From assembly GCF_014137855.1 (NCBI RefSeq), contig NZ_JACGWT010000003.1:248001-312000 (forward strand): DNA of 64,000 nucleotides. The letters run 5' to 3'. The first letter of the stretch is position 1. Each line of letters begins with the position of its first letter. Positions 25,391 through 34,742 of this stretch are shown here, piece by piece. Position numbers and translations under genes: made by a program. Source of the DNA: Microlunatus kandeliicorticis (GTDB lineage Bacteria; Actinomycetota; Actinomycetes; Propionibacteriales; Propionibacteriaceae). The notes below the pieces were generated by a model, which searched no databases, was not told where the DNA came from, and saw only the letters and a program-made list of their open reading frames with translations.

Positions 25391-26710
25391 ATGACCACGA
25401 CCGTCCAACCCACCGACGCGTCCACCGACCTCATCGCCACCGGCCCCGCGCCCGACCCGCGGGAGCTCACCCGCCCGAGCGAGCGGCGCACCGCGTCCAC
25501 GCTCGGCGAGGGCTACGTCGGCGCCCGTTACCTGCAGCTCGTGCTGGTGCTCGGCGCGCTCGTCGCCATCGGCGCGCTGACCATCGACACCTACCTGCCG
25601 GCGCTGCCCTCGCTGACCGAGGACTTCCGCACCACCGCCCCGACCGCGCAGCTGACCATCACCGGCCTGATGGCCGGCCTCGGCGTCGGCCAGCTGGTCG
25701 TCGGCCCGCTCTCCGACGCGGTCGGCCGCCGCCGCCCGCTGATCACCGGTCTGGTCGCGCACGGCCTGATGTCGGTGCTCTGCGCGCTGGCGCCGACCAT
25801 CGAGCTGCTGATCGTGGCCCGGGTGCTGCAGGGACTGGCCGGTGCCGCCGTCTCGGTGGTGGCGATGGCCATGGTCCGCGACCTGTTCAGCGGCGTCCGC
25901 GCCGCCCGGCTGCTCTCCCGGCTGACCCTGGTGATGGGCATCTCGCCGATCCTGGCGCCGACGCTGGGCAGCGCGCTGCTCCGGCTGACCGCGTGGCGCG
26001 GGATCTTCGTGTTCCTCGCCGTGGTCGCCGCGCTGCTCACCGTGCTGGCCGTGCTCGCGCTGCCCGAGACGCTGCCCCCGGCCCGCCGGGTCCCGGCCCG
26101 GCTGCGGAGCTCGCTGACCAGCTACGCCCGGCTGTTCCGCGACCCGACCTACCTGATCATGGTCGTGGTGGCCGGGCTGATGTTCGCGACCGTCTTCGGC
26201 TACATCGGCGGCTCGTCGTTCGTGCTGCAGGAGTACTTCAAGCTGACCCCGCAGCAGTACGGCATCGCCTTCGGCGTCACCGCGCTCGGGCTGATCGTGG
26301 CCACCCAGATCAACCCGGCCCTGGTGCAGCGGTTCACCCCGGTCGCGGTGCTGCGGGCCGGCGTGCTGCTCGGCTTCGTCGGCGCGGCGCTGATGGTGGT
26401 CGCCGCGGCCACCGGGTTCGGCGGGCTGATCGGCTTCATGGCTCCGCTGTGGATCACCATCGCGGGCGCCGGGCTGACCTTCCCGAACGCTCCGGCGATC
26501 GCGCTCACCCGGCACGGCGAGTCCGCCGGGACCGCGGCGGCGCTGCTCGGTGCCGCCCAGTTCATGATCAGCGGTATCAGCGCGCCGCTGGTCGGCGCGC
26601 TGGCCGACGGGACCCCGGTGCCGATGGCCGCGGTGATGGCCGGCGCCAGCGGGCTGGCCGTCGTGCTGATCCTGGCCGGTCGGCGGCTGTTCGCCGACGT
26701 CGAGGCCTGA
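25391..26710 (+). CDS. MFS drug exporter, Bcr/CflA type
   Basis: Proton-driven efflux pump of the DHA1 family in the inner membrane, 439 aa with about 12 hydrophobic segments beginning at residue 45. Bcr/CflA hallmarks: TIDTYLPALPSLTEDF in helix 1, and the loop 2-3 motif GPLSDAVGRRRPLI. A cytoplasmic N-terminal tail of about 40 polar residues precedes helix 1. ATG with a GAGGAAG site. No drug-regulator gene is adjacent, so substrate and control are unknown. Confidence 0.92.
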   Translation: MTTTVQPTDASTDLIATGPAPDPRELTRPSERRTASTLGEGYVGARYLQLVLVLGALVAIGALTIDTYLPALPSLTEDFRTTAPTAQLTITGLMAGLGVGQLVVGPLSDAVGRRRPLITGLVAHGLMSVLCALAPTIELLIVARVLQGLAGAAVSVVAMAMVRDLFSGVRAARLLSRLTLVMGISPILAPTLGSALLRLTAWRGIFVFLAVVAALLTVLAVLALPETLPPARRVPARLRSSLTSYARLFRDPTYLIMVVVAGLMFATVFGYIGGSSFVLQEYFKLTPQQYGIAFGVTALGLIVATQINPALVQRFTPVAVLRAGVLLGFVGAALMVVAAATGFGGLIGFMAPLWITIAGAGLTFPNAPAIALTRHGESAGTAAALLGAAQFMISGISAPLVGALADGTPVPMAAVMAGASGLAVVLILAGRRLFADVEA

Positions 26711-26727
26711 CCCCGCGGCCCCTCCCC

Positions 26728-26769
26728 CGCCGGCCCGCTCGGGTGCGCAGGTGGTCGCGAGGGCCGGCG
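26728..26769. terminator. Inverted repeat after the MFS gene
   Basis: Perfect 9-bp arms CGCCGGCCC and GGGCCGGCG separated by 24 nt, 18 bp after the stop. Terminator-like. Confidence 0.4.
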
Positions 26770-26835
26770 TGAACGGGGGTCGGGCCGGGGCTTCCACCCA
26801 TCGGGGACGACCGGATCCCGCGGCACCCTGGGACG

Positions 26836-27534
26836 ATGACCGCGCGCGAGCCCAGCCCGGCCACCGTCCGCCCGCCGTCCACCGCGGCAGGACCGCCTGA
26901 GCCGGCCCGGCCCGATCTGATCATGGTCGGCGGGATCCCCGGCGCCGGGAAGAGCACGGCGATCGAGGCGGCCCTGCGGGCCGACCGCGGGCCGGTCCCG
27001 GTGCGCGCCCTCGACTCCGACCAGGTCCGCCGCCGGCTGGCCGCCCGGCTCGGTCCCCGGGTTGCCTACCGCCGCTACCGCCCGTGGGTGCACACCCTGC
27101 ACCTGCTCCGGGTGGTCGGCTGGATTCTGCTCGGCCCGGAGCTGCCCGGGACCCGGCTCGTCGTGCACGACCCGTGCACCCGGCCGTTCCGGCTGCGCGC
27201 CCTCGGCCGGCTCGCCGAGAGCCGGGGCTGGCGGACCCGGCTCGTCCTGGTCGACGTCGACCGCACGGACGCCCTGGCCGGACAGCGCGACCGCGGCCGG
27301 GTGGTGCGACCGGACAGCTTCGCCCGGCACTGGGAGCGCTGGCAGAGGCTGCGCTCGGAGCTGACCGTCCCGTTCGCGCCGGAGCCCGACTGGGTCGAGC
27401 CGTGGGACGCGGTGGCGCTGGTCCACCGCGACGACGCCGCCGCGACGCTGACCGGGCTGCTGGGCTGCCCGACGGGCTTCCCGACGACGGTCCGCGCGGC
27501 CGCGGTCACCGAGCCGCTGGCGCTCGCCTCCTGA
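26836..27534 (+). CDS. P-loop ATPase/kinase-like protein
   Basis: 232 aa. Walker A motif GGIPGAGKST at about residues 32-41, then an LDSDQVRRRL segment as in zeta-toxin/AAA_33 small-molecule kinases, and LVLVDVDRTDALAGQRDRGR. The probable reaction is phosphorylation of a small molecule or RNA/protein end, but the substrate cannot be told. A proline-rich N-terminal tail precedes the domain. Its TGA is part of TGATCA and a single hairpin repeat follows. No antitoxin-like partner is next to it, so a toxin role is not supported. Confidence 0.8.
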   Translation: MTAREPSPATVRPPSTAAGPPEPARPDLIMVGGIPGAGKSTAIEAALRADRGPVPVRALDSDQVRRRLAARLGPRVAYRRYRPWVHTLHLLRVVGWILLGPELPGTRLVVHDPCTRPFRLRALGRLAESRGWRTRLVLVDVDRTDALAGQRDRGRVVRPDSFARHWERWQRLRSELTVPFAPEPDWVEPWDAVALVHRDDAAATLTGLLGCPTGFPTTVRAAAVTEPLALAS

Positions 27535-27555
27535 TCAGCGGCCTGCGCCGCGCTC

Positions 27556-27576
27556 GCGCTTCGACAGGCTCAGCGC
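27556..27576. repeat. Single hairpin repeat between convergent genes
   Basis: Arms GCGCT and AGCGC around the core TCGACAGGCTC, in the 58-bp gap between the kinase-like gene and the gene facing it. Confidence 0.8.
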
Positions 27577-27592
27577 ACGTCCGCTTCGCGCG

Positions 27593-28087
27593 TCAGCGGG
27601 CCGACGTGGCCTCGCCCGTGTCCTCCGGGGTCGCCTCGTGGGCCGAGGCGTCCGGAGTCCGCTCGTCCTGCTTGAGCCGGGCCTCGAAGAGGTGCCGCCG
27701 GCCGCCGGCCAGCCGCTCGCGGGCATCGGCCTCGAGCGCGCGGAACAGCGACCAGTAGCCGTCGTCGTACTCCTCGACGATCTGGAAGGTCCAGCGTCCC
27801 GCGAGCACGTTGCGTCCGACCAGCTCGCGGTCGAGCCGGTCGGCGACCTCGGTGTGCCCGGCCTGCCGGAGTGCCTCCACCGCCTCGCCGAGACCGATGT
27901 CCGCCGAGCCGGTGAGCTGGTGGAACGAGTAGAGGTGACCGCGGGCGCGCTCGCAGGTCTCGAGCGCCTCGGACAGCTTGCCCAGCGCGGCCACGGTGGC
28001 GTCGTCGACGCCCTCCGGGGTGCGGTGCCGGGGGTCCGGCAGGTCGGTCTCGGGTACCTCGGCCGCGGGGTCCTGGTCGTCGCTCAT
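27593..28087 (-). CDS. Conserved hypothetical protein
   Basis: 164 aa, acidic at both ends, helical centre with ARGHLYSFHQLTGSADIGLGEAVEALRQAGH and WTFQIVEEYDDGYWSLFRALE. The pattern is familiar from uncharacterised actinobacterial proteins, but no function is known to me. The start is ATG at 28087, overlapping the preceding stop as ATGA; a GTG at 28102 is possible. Third gene of an operon after an acyltransferase-like gene and a histidine phosphatase. Confidence 0.75.
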   Translation of the reverse strand: MSDDQDPAAEVPETDLPDPRHRTPEGVDDATVAALGKLSEALETCERARGHLYSFHQLTGSADIGLGEAVEALRQAGHTEVADRLDRELVGRNVLAGRWTFQIVEEYDDGYWSLFRALEADARERLAGGRRHLFEARLKQDERTPDASAHEATPEDTGEATSAR

Positions 28088-28662
28088 GGTCTGCTGTTCC
28101 ACCTCTCGAGGGCCGGGACGCCGTCCTTGACGTCGCCCAGCACGGAAACGGTCGCCGTCGCGAGCGGGAAGTGCTCACCCAGCTCGAGGTCGAGCCCGAG
28201 CCAGACGAGCGTCATCGCCCGCAGGATGTGACCGTGCGCGAAGCAGAGCACCTGCTCGACCCCGGATCCGCGCAGCCGGGCGATCAGCCGGTCGAGCCGG
28301 GCCCGGACGTCGTCGGGCGTCTCGCCGCCCGGTGCCCCGTGCGGCCAGATGGTCCAGCCGGGGTCGTGCTCGTGGATGGTCGCGCTCGACCGACCCTCGT
28401 AGTCGCCGTAGTTCCACTCGGCCAGGTCCTCGTCGATCCGCGGCGCGTGGTCGCCGACGAACCCGGCCAGCTCGGCGGTCCGGCGGGCGCGCTGCCGGGG
28501 CGAGCTGAGCACCAGACCGAACGCGTTCGGGTCCAGGTGGCCGGCCAGCCGCCGCGCCTCGGCCTCCCCCGCCGGGGTGAGCGGCAGGTCGGTGACCGAG
28601 GTGTGCCGGCCGTCGCGGCTCCACTCGGTCTCGCCGTGCCGGACCAGCCAGACGTCGGTCAC
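28084..28662 (-). CDS. Histidine phosphatase family protein
   Basis: Phosphoglycerate-mutase-like phosphatase, 192 aa. The catalytic RHG motif is at LVRHGETEWS (residues 7-16), the second arginine in SSPRQRARRTAEL, the acid in EWNYGDYEG, and the C-terminal histidine in CFAHGHILR. These are typical of cofactor-independent phosphatases of the GpmB/CobC group; the substrate is unknown. GTG start overlapping the preceding TGA by 4 bp and ATGA overlap with the next gene: tight translational coupling. Confidence 0.9.
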   Translation of the reverse strand: MTDVWLVRHGETEWSRDGRHTSVTDLPLTPAGEAEARRLAGHLDPNAFGLVLSSPRQRARRTAELAGFVGDHAPRIDEDLAEWNYGDYEGRSSATIHEHDPGWTIWPHGAPGGETPDDVRARLDRLIARLRGSGVEQVLCFAHGHILRAMTLVWLGLDLELGEHFPLATATVSVLGDVKDGVPALERWNSRP

Positions 28663-29579
28663 GACGCGGCGCCGTCCCCGGCGGGTGCCGGCGGGACCTC
28701 GTCGAAGCCGAGCGAGCCCTGGTAGCAGTACCAGTGACCACCGCTCCTGAGCTTGCCGACGATGGCCCGCTGCAGCGTGGTGTCCTGCGGCAGCGCGTCG
28801 AGGTCGACGTCGCCGCGGCGGCGGAAGGTGAAGAACAGCGCGTCGCCGTCCCCGGGCCGCGGCGGCTGGTTCAGGTGCCAGCGGCGCTGGAAGCGGCCCA
28901 TGTTGGTGTCCGGGCCGAGCGCCTCGGTCAGCTGCGGGTCGAGCAGCCAGGAGTCGCAGAGGAACCCGGCGAACTCGTAGTCGCTGAAGTGCCGGCCGAA
29001 GAACGCCTGCGCGCGGCGGAAGGAGTCGTCGACCAGCTCCGGGGTCAGCGGGCCGGTCTCCGGGATGTGGGTCGACAGCCACCAGTCGGCGTGCTCGGTG
29101 CGGCTGTGCAGGTTGAACTGGAGCCGGCCGAGGGCGTACAGCGCGCCCGACCAGGCCACCGTCATCCAGCCCTGGGTGTGCAGCCCAAAGCTGCCGTACG
29201 TCCGCCGGTGCACCCACACCTGCTGGCCGAGGTCGGCGAGCGTCGCCCACGACACGTCGTCGGGGATCTCCCGGCTGCGGTGGAAGTCGACCACGTCGTC
29301 GGCGGTGATCAGCAGCGCGAGCATCGGGAAGGTGCCGGCGCCGTAGTGCTCGTCGCGGGCGAGGTCGTGGTCGAAGAGCTCGTAGGCCGGCTCGGCGAAC
29401 CAACCGATCTGGGCGATCAGCCGGTCGGCCAGCACCGAGACGCGGTGCAGGTCGGCCTCGTTGGTCAGCACCCGCTCGACCAGCCGGCCCACGTCGGCGG
29501 CGTCGTCGGGCCGGAAGCCCATCGCCGCGAGGCGCTCCGGCGTGGTCGCTGCGGTGAGCCGGGCCGCGGTGGCGATCAT
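28659..29579 (-). CDS. GNAT-like acyltransferase-domain protein
   Basis: 306 aa. The layout matches the two-domain acyltransferase-like proteins of actinobacteria (N-terminal helical domain plus GNAT-like C-terminal domain): EPAYELFDHDLARDEHYGAGTFPMLALL, then THIPETGPLTPELVDDSFRRAQAFF and SDYEFAGFLCDSWLLDPQL. Acyl donor and target unknown. ATG at 29579 lies 7 nt after a TAGGGT box, so it is probably leaderless; longer in-frame extensions upstream run into the promoter. First gene of a three-gene operon. Confidence 0.78.
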   Translation of the reverse strand: MIATAARLTAATTPERLAAMGFRPDDAADVGRLVERVLTNEADLHRVSVLADRLIAQIGWFAEPAYELFDHDLARDEHYGAGTFPMLALLITADDVVDFHRSREIPDDVSWATLADLGQQVWVHRRTYGSFGLHTQGWMTVAWSGALYALGRLQFNLHSRTEHADWWLSTHIPETGPLTPELVDDSFRRAQAFFGRHFSDYEFAGFLCDSWLLDPQLTEALGPDTNMGRFQRRWHLNQPPRPGDGDALFFTFRRRGDVDLDALPQDTTLQRAIVGKLRSGGHWYCYQGSLGFDEVPPAPAGDGAAS

Positions 29580-29586
29580 GACCCTC

Positions 29587-29592
29587 ACCCTA
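29587..29592 (-). promoter_or_regulatory. -10 box TAGGGT, leaderless operon promoter
   Basis: Minus-strand TAGGGT 7 nt before the ATG at 29579, with no ribosome site in between. Confidence 0.5.
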
Positions 29593-29709
29593 GTGAAGGG
29601 GTGCAGCGTCCGGGTCAGCCACCCAGCCCCCTCTCCGGTGGCGCCGTACGGCCGGTCGCGGCCGCACGGCCCGCCGTCCCCCGCCGCCGGCGCGGTGTAG
29701 AACAGAGCC

Positions 29710-31266
29710 ATGGAGAGCAGCGAGAAGCAGCCCGCCCTGCCCAACCGCCAGACCCCGTTCTCCGAGGCGTTCCGCGCCTTCATCGGGCAGGACTGGGCTC
29801 CGCACAGCACCGAGCTGCCCGCGCGGCTGCCGGCGGCCGAGCACGCGCCGGCCCGGCGCGAGGCGATCGGGGCCCAGTTCCCCGGCGAGCGGCTGGTGAT
29901 CCCGGCCGGCGGCTTCAAGGTGCGCTCGAACGACACCGACTACCGCTATCGCCCGCACTCGGCGTTCGCGCACCTGACCGGGCTGGGCGAGGACCGCGAG
30001 CCCGACGCGGTGCTGGTGCTCGAGCCCTCGGACAACGGGCACGAGCCGACCCTCTACTTCAAGCCCCGGGCCCCTCGCGACGCGCACGAGTTCTACGCCG
30101 ACCCCCGCTACGGCGAGATGTGGGTGGGCAAGCGCGAGTCGCTGGAGGAGATGAGCGCGCTGACCGGGATCGCGTGCGCCTCGATCGACGACCTGCGCGA
30201 CGCCCTGGCCAAGAACGCCGACAGCACCACGCTCCGGCTGGTCGCCGGCGTCGACCCGGAGATCGAGCGGCTGGTGGCCGAGATCCGGGCCGAGCACGCG
30301 CAGCAGACCGCGGACCGGACAGCCGAGTCCGCACAGGACGAGCAGGACGAGCAGGGGGCCGAGCAGGACGAGCAGGCCGCGACGACGCCCGCCGAGGCCG
30401 ACCAGCAACTGGTGGTCGCGCTCAGCGAGCTCCGGCTGCGCAAGGACGCCTTCGAGGCCGACCAGCTGCGCGAGGCCTGCCGGCAGACCGCCGAGGCGTT
30501 CGCCGCGGTGGTCGCCGAGCTGCCCGAGGCGGTCCGGCGGGGACGCGGGGAGCGCTGGGTCGAGGGCGTCTTCGGCCTGCACGCCCGGCACAGCGGCAAC
30601 GCCATCGGCTACGACACCATCGCCGCGGCCGGCGAGCACGCCTGCACCCTGCACTGGATCCGCAACGACGGCGAGCTGCGCGAGGACCAGCTGATCCTCA
30701 TCGACGCCGGGGTCGAGGTCGACACCCTCTACACCGCCGACGTGACCCGGACGCTCCCGGTGGGTGGCCGGTTCAGCGAGGCCCAGCGCGAGGTCTACGG
30801 GGCGGTGCTCGAGGCGCAGGAGGCCGGCATCGCCGCGGCGCGGGCCGGGGCGGAATTCGCCGACGTGCACAAGGCCGCGATCGCGGTGATCGCCCGTCGG
30901 CTCGAGGAGTGGGGCATCCTGCCGGTCAGCGCCGAGGAGTCGCTCGGCGAGGAGGGCGGCCAGCACCGTCGGTGGATGGTGCACGGGACCTCGCACCACC
31001 TCGGGCTCGACGTCCACGACTGCGCGCAGGCCCGGACCGAGAACTACCGGCAGGGCACGCTGGCGCCGGGCATGGTGATCACGGTGGAGCCCGGGCTCTA
31101 CTTCAAGGCCGACGACCTGCTGGTGCCCGAGCGGTTCCGCGGGATCGGCGTCCGGATCGAGGACGACATCCTGATCACCGAGGACGGCAACGAGAACCTC
31201 TCGGCGGCGCTGCCGCGGACCGCGGACGACGTCGAGGCCTGGATGGCCCCGCTGCTGCGACACTGA
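29710..31266 (+). CDS. pepP: Xaa-Pro aminopeptidase (aminopeptidase P)
   Basis: Removes N-terminal residues that precede proline; dimetal M24B peptidase, 518 aa. Metal ligands are in LIDAGVEVDTLYTADVTRT (two Asp), GTSHHLGLDVHD (His), ITVEPGLYF (Glu) and GVRIEDDILIT (Glu). The N-terminal domain (about 20-190) is the usual aminopeptidase P N-domain. Between the two domains, about residues 197-232, is an acidic glutamine-rich stretch (for example AQDEQDEQGAEQDEQ) absent from compact family members as I know them. ATG at 29710 with a TAGAAC box 6 nt upstream, so possibly leaderless. Confidence 0.95.
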   Translation: MESSEKQPALPNRQTPFSEAFRAFIGQDWAPHSTELPARLPAAEHAPARREAIGAQFPGERLVIPAGGFKVRSNDTDYRYRPHSAFAHLTGLGEDREPDAVLVLEPSDNGHEPTLYFKPRAPRDAHEFYADPRYGEMWVGKRESLEEMSALTGIACASIDDLRDALAKNADSTTLRLVAGVDPEIERLVAEIRAEHAQQTADRTAESAQDEQDEQGAEQDEQAATTPAEADQQLVVALSELRLRKDAFEADQLREACRQTAEAFAAVVAELPEAVRRGRGERWVEGVFGLHARHSGNAIGYDTIAAAGEHACTLHWIRNDGELREDQLILIDAGVEVDTLYTADVTRTLPVGGRFSEAQREVYGAVLEAQEAGIAAARAGAEFADVHKAAIAVIARRLEEWGILPVSAEESLGEEGGQHRRWMVHGTSHHLGLDVHDCAQARTENYRQGTLAPGMVITVEPGLYFKADDLLVPERFRGIGVRIEDDILITEDGNENLSAALPRTADDVEAWMAPLLRH

Positions 31267-31334
31267 TCGCGGACGACCGGGCCGGTCCGTCCCGGCGGTA
31301 CCCGGTCGGCGGACCGGAGGAGGAGGTGCTGGAG

Positions 31335-32483
31335 ATGGCGGACACCACGCGACCCCGGTCCAAGGCACCCGGCCGACCGGCCGGCGCCCGCGGCGCGGTC
31401 CGGACCGCGCAGGAGCGCTACCTCTCCTCGCTGAGCGTGCTCGGTCGGCGTCCTGCCGCCCGCCCCGCCGACACCCCCGCGGCCCCGGCCCCGGACTCGG
31501 TGGTCGCCTGGGGGCTCTACGTCGACGGCGTCCGGCAGCCCGCCACCGACCTCTCGAGTGCGGCCCGGCGGGCCTGCGCCGGCGAGGGCTTCGTCTGGCT
31601 GGGGTTGAAGGACCCGACCGACGACGACCTGCAGCGGTTGTCCCCGCAGTTCGACCTGCACCCGTTGGCCGTCGAGGACGCCGTCGAGGGACACACCCGC
31701 TCGAAGCTGGAGATGTTCGGCGACGACCTGTTCATGGTCATCTCGACCGTCGCCTACGTCGACCACGAGGAGCTGACCGAGACCTCCGAGGTGGTCCGCA
31801 CCGGGCAGGTGATGGTCTTCCTCAGCGAGCACTTCGTGATCACCGTCCGCAAGGGCGAGCACGCCCAGCTCGGCGAGCTGCGGCACACGATGGAGGCCGA
31901 CCCGGAACGGCTGGCCCAGGGTCCGTCGGCGGTGCTCTACGCGATCCTCGACAAGATCATCGACGACTACATGCAGGTCACCCACGAGATCGAGGTCGAC
32001 GTCGACGAGATCGAGTCGCTGGTGTTCAGCCGCGGCGGCGAGCACGAGGTCGACCGCGTCTACCAGCTCAAGCGCGAGCTGATCGAGTTCAAGCGGTGCG
32101 TGGTGCCGCTGGGCCAACCGCTCGTCCGGCTGGCCACCCGGGACTACTCGATGATCCCGCACGAGGCGCGGGCCTACTTCCGCGAACTGTCCGACCACCA
32201 CACGGAGGCCGCCGAGGCGGTGGCCAGCTTCGACGAGGTGCTCAGCTCGATCCTGGCCGCCGGGTTGGCCCGGGCCTCGGTCGCCGACAACGTCGACATG
32301 CGCAAGATCTCCGCCTGGGTGGCGATCGTGGCGGTGCCGACCTTCCTGGCCGGCGTCTGGGGCATGAACTTCGACAACATGCCCGAGCTGCACAGCCGCT
32401 ACGGCTACTTCGTCGCGCTCGCCGTGATGGCCGCCGTCATGGTCAGCCTCTACGTCGGCTTCAAACGCAACCGCTGGTTGTGA
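31335..32483 (+). CDS. corA: CorA-family magnesium/cobalt channel
   Basis: Homopentameric divalent-cation channel in the membrane, 382 aa. A basic, alanine/proline-rich N-terminal tail (about 60 residues) precedes the cytoplasmic funnel domain. Two C-terminal transmembrane helices follow, with the selectivity motif GMN (GVWGMNFDNMPE) between them. The basic C-terminal end KRNRWL is also typical. ATG at 31335 behind GGAGGAGGAGG. Its TGA abuts the stop codon of the facing gene within one TGATCA. Confidence 0.95.
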   Translation: MADTTRPRSKAPGRPAGARGAVRTAQERYLSSLSVLGRRPAARPADTPAAPAPDSVVAWGLYVDGVRQPATDLSSAARRACAGEGFVWLGLKDPTDDDLQRLSPQFDLHPLAVEDAVEGHTRSKLEMFGDDLFMVISTVAYVDHEELTETSEVVRTGQVMVFLSEHFVITVRKGEHAQLGELRHTMEADPERLAQGPSAVLYAILDKIIDDYMQVTHEIEVDVDEIESLVFSRGGEHEVDRVYQLKRELIEFKRCVVPLGQPLVRLATRDYSMIPHEARAYFRELSDHHTEAAEAVASFDEVLSSILAAGLARASVADNVDMRKISAWVAIVAVPTFLAGVWGMNFDNMPELHSRYGYFVALAVMAAVMVSLYVGFKRNRWL

Positions 32484-32981
32484 TCAGAAGAGGTTCGCGC
32501 GGGCGCCGGGCATCTGCTGCAGCATGTCCCGGGCCTGCTGGGCCACCTTGTGCTCGCAGAGCACCTCGTACTTGGTGGCCACGGTCTGGGTGACCGAGGT
32601 GAAGTCGCGGCGACCGCGGCTCAGCGAGTAGGCGAAGGCGTTGCTGGCGATGCCGAGCACCAGGCCGATGCCGAGCGCGACCGCGACCAGCACCAGCGCC
32701 CGACCGCCGGCGAAGATCAGGAAGACCAGGCCGACCAGCAGACCCATGGTGATGCCGCTCTGCACGCCCTGCCCGATCACCGTGCCCCAGCTCTTGCGGC
32801 CGAGCACCCGCTCGAACGACTTGAGGTCGGTCCCGACGATGGCCAGGTTCTGCACCGCGAACTTGTTGTCCGACAGGTAGTCGACGGCCTTCTGGGCGTC
32901 CTCGTAGGTCTGGTAGATCCCCACCGACTGCGGGAAGTTGAGCTCGAAGATCGAGCTCGGCTGCTGCTGCGGCAGGGACAT
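32484..32981 (-). CDS. General stress protein 17M-like membrane protein
   Basis: 165 aa. N-terminal YflT-like (general stress protein 17M) domain: VGIYQTYEDAQKAVDYLSDNKF and LAIVGTDLKSFERVLGRKSW. A long hydrophobic hairpin of two helices (about 75-115, rich in Gly/Leu/Val) and a cytoplasmic tail end in QQARDMLQQMPGARANLF. Function unknown; relatives respond to general stress. ATG with GAGGAGACC just before it. The stop codon directly abuts that of corA (no gap). Confidence 0.85.
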   Translation of the reverse strand: MSLPQQQPSSIFELNFPQSVGIYQTYEDAQKAVDYLSDNKFAVQNLAIVGTDLKSFERVLGRKSWGTVIGQGVQSGITMGLLVGLVFLIFAGGRALVLVAVALGIGLVLGIASNAFAYSLSRGRRDFTSVTQTVATKYEVLCEHKVAQQARDMLQQMPGARANLF

Positions 32982-33067
32982 GGTCTCCTCCTGGCGGGCC
33001 GGACGCGGGACGTGCACCTCCCACGCTACCGTCTCGCGGCCGTCGGCCCGCTCCGGCGGAACGCGTC

Positions 33068-34636
33068 TCAGCGCCGCCAGCGGGCCAGCGTGACGACCAG
33101 CCGGTCCTCCACCGGCCGGGGCGTGCGGGTGCTGTACGCGCTGATCATGGAGAACGCGTAGCGGCGGCCGTCGGCCCCGCGGACGTACCCGCTGAGCCCG
33201 GTCACCCCGGTCAGGCTGCCGGTCTTGGCCCGGGCGTTGCCGGCCGCGGCGGTGCCGGTCATCCGGCTGCGGAGGGTGCCGCCGACCATCCGGCGGGAGT
33301 CGCCGGCCACCGGCAGCGCGGCGGAGTAGGCGGCGAACCACGGCTCGCGCGTCACCCGGGCGAGCAGCGCGACGGTGGCGCGGGTGGTCAGCCGGTCGGA
33401 CCGGGACAGCCCCGAGCCGTCGACCAGCCGGACCCCGGCCAGCGGGACGCCGCTGCGGGCGAGGTAGCGAGGGGTGACCGTGGTCCCGGCGGACCAGCTG
33501 CCCGCCCCGCCGGCCACCCGGCCGAGGGTCTTGGTCAACGCCTCGGCATGGCTGTTGTTGCTCAGCTTGAGGAACGGCACCAGCAGCTGGGCCAGGGTCA
33601 TCGACCGGTCCAGGGCGACCCGTTGCGGCGCTCCCGAGCCGTCGGCACGCCGCGCCGGGACGCTGCGCACCCGGGTCGAGCCGCTCACCGCGACGCCCGC
33701 CTTGCGGAGCTCGTCGCGGAACACCGCGGCGGCGACCAGGTGCGGCGACCCGACGGCGATCTGCACCGACCCGCCGCTGCTCCCGGCGCGGACGTGGCCG
33801 GTGACGGTGATCGTCCGGCTGTCGGAGCGGCGGCTGATCGCGATCCGGGTGGCCGATCCGCTGGTGGTGGCGCGGTTGCTGAGGGTCAGACCCTTGATCG
33901 CGGCGGCCGGGACGGTGCTGACGGTCGGCCGCTGACCGCGACGCCCGGGTCGGTAGCTGACCAGCACGGTGCCGGCGTCGTAGTCGGTGGTCGGGGCGAT
34001 GGTCAGCGGCCGCACCTGCGCGGCGTAGTAGTCGTCGGCTTAGCCGCGCGACCAGGCCGGGTGGTAGCTCTGGCCGTCGAACCAGCTGACGTCGACGTCG
34101 AGGTGCCCGCTGACCCGACGGATCCCGGCCGCCCGGACCTGCCGGGCCAGCGAGGCGTAGTCCTGCTGCCGGGTGGTCGGGTCGCCGTAGCCCTTGATCC
34201 ACAGGTCGCCGCCGAGCACGCCGTTCCGCACCGCGGCCACCCGCAGCACCTCGGTGCGGAAGCGGTAGCCGGGACCGAGGGTGTCCATCGCCGCGGCGGC
34301 GGTGACCAGCTTGAGGTTGGAGGCGGGGGTGCGGGCGGTCGAGCCGTAGCGGCTGTAGAGCACCGCACCGCCCGCCGTGTCGGCGACCGTCGCACTCGAC
34401 CCGTGCCGGACGCGGCTGTCGCGCATCACCGCGGCCAGCGACCGGGCCAGGGCCGGATCGCTCACCCGGGCGGCCGCCGTGGTGCTCCCGGCGCGGTCCG
34501 CTCGTTCCGCGGCCGGCACGGCGTCGGCGGGCGGCCCGGGCACGACCAGCAGGGTGAGGGCGACGAGGGCGGCGGTCGCCGCGCGGGACGGTGGTCGGCG
34601 GACGTGGCGAGCGGCGGTGGGGGTGGTCGGGGGCAC
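33068..34636 (-). pseudogene. dacB: D-alanyl-D-alanine carboxypeptidase (PBP4/DacB), broken by in-frame TAA
   Basis: Family S13 penicillin-binding protein that trims peptidoglycan stem peptides. Reading from GTG 34636 (after AGGAGACGCC) gives a signal peptide and the catalytic SxxK (ASNLK). The frame then meets TAA at 34040-34042, after HPAWSRG. The same frame continues without shift as ADDYYAAQVRPLTIAP, then SxN (LSNNSHAEAL) and KTG (RAKTGSLTG), ending at 33068. Codons on both sides are normal, so one base change explains the break; a tyrosine codon (TAC) there would be natural. The first piece alone lacks two of three catalytic motifs. Recent nonsense mutation, readthrough or sequencing error. 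Confidence 0.88.
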
Positions 34637-34742
34637 GGCGTCTCCTGCCGTTCGTGAGCCGGGCGGACCCGGCTCGGCGGCTCCCCGAGGCGCGCCACGC
34701 TAACCCGAGCCCGGCGACCCGGGGAAGGCCGTGGCGCAGGTC

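Noticed and set aside
26836-27534. Zeta-toxin-like kinase as part of a toxin-antitoxin pair
   Set aside because: Walker A and LDSDQVRR fit many small kinases, and there is no small antitoxin gene next to it.
28734-32483. A 1249-codon plus-strand open frame ending in CorA
   Set aside because: It runs antisense to the GNAT-like gene and out of frame through aminopeptidase P; only the CorA part shows family sequence.
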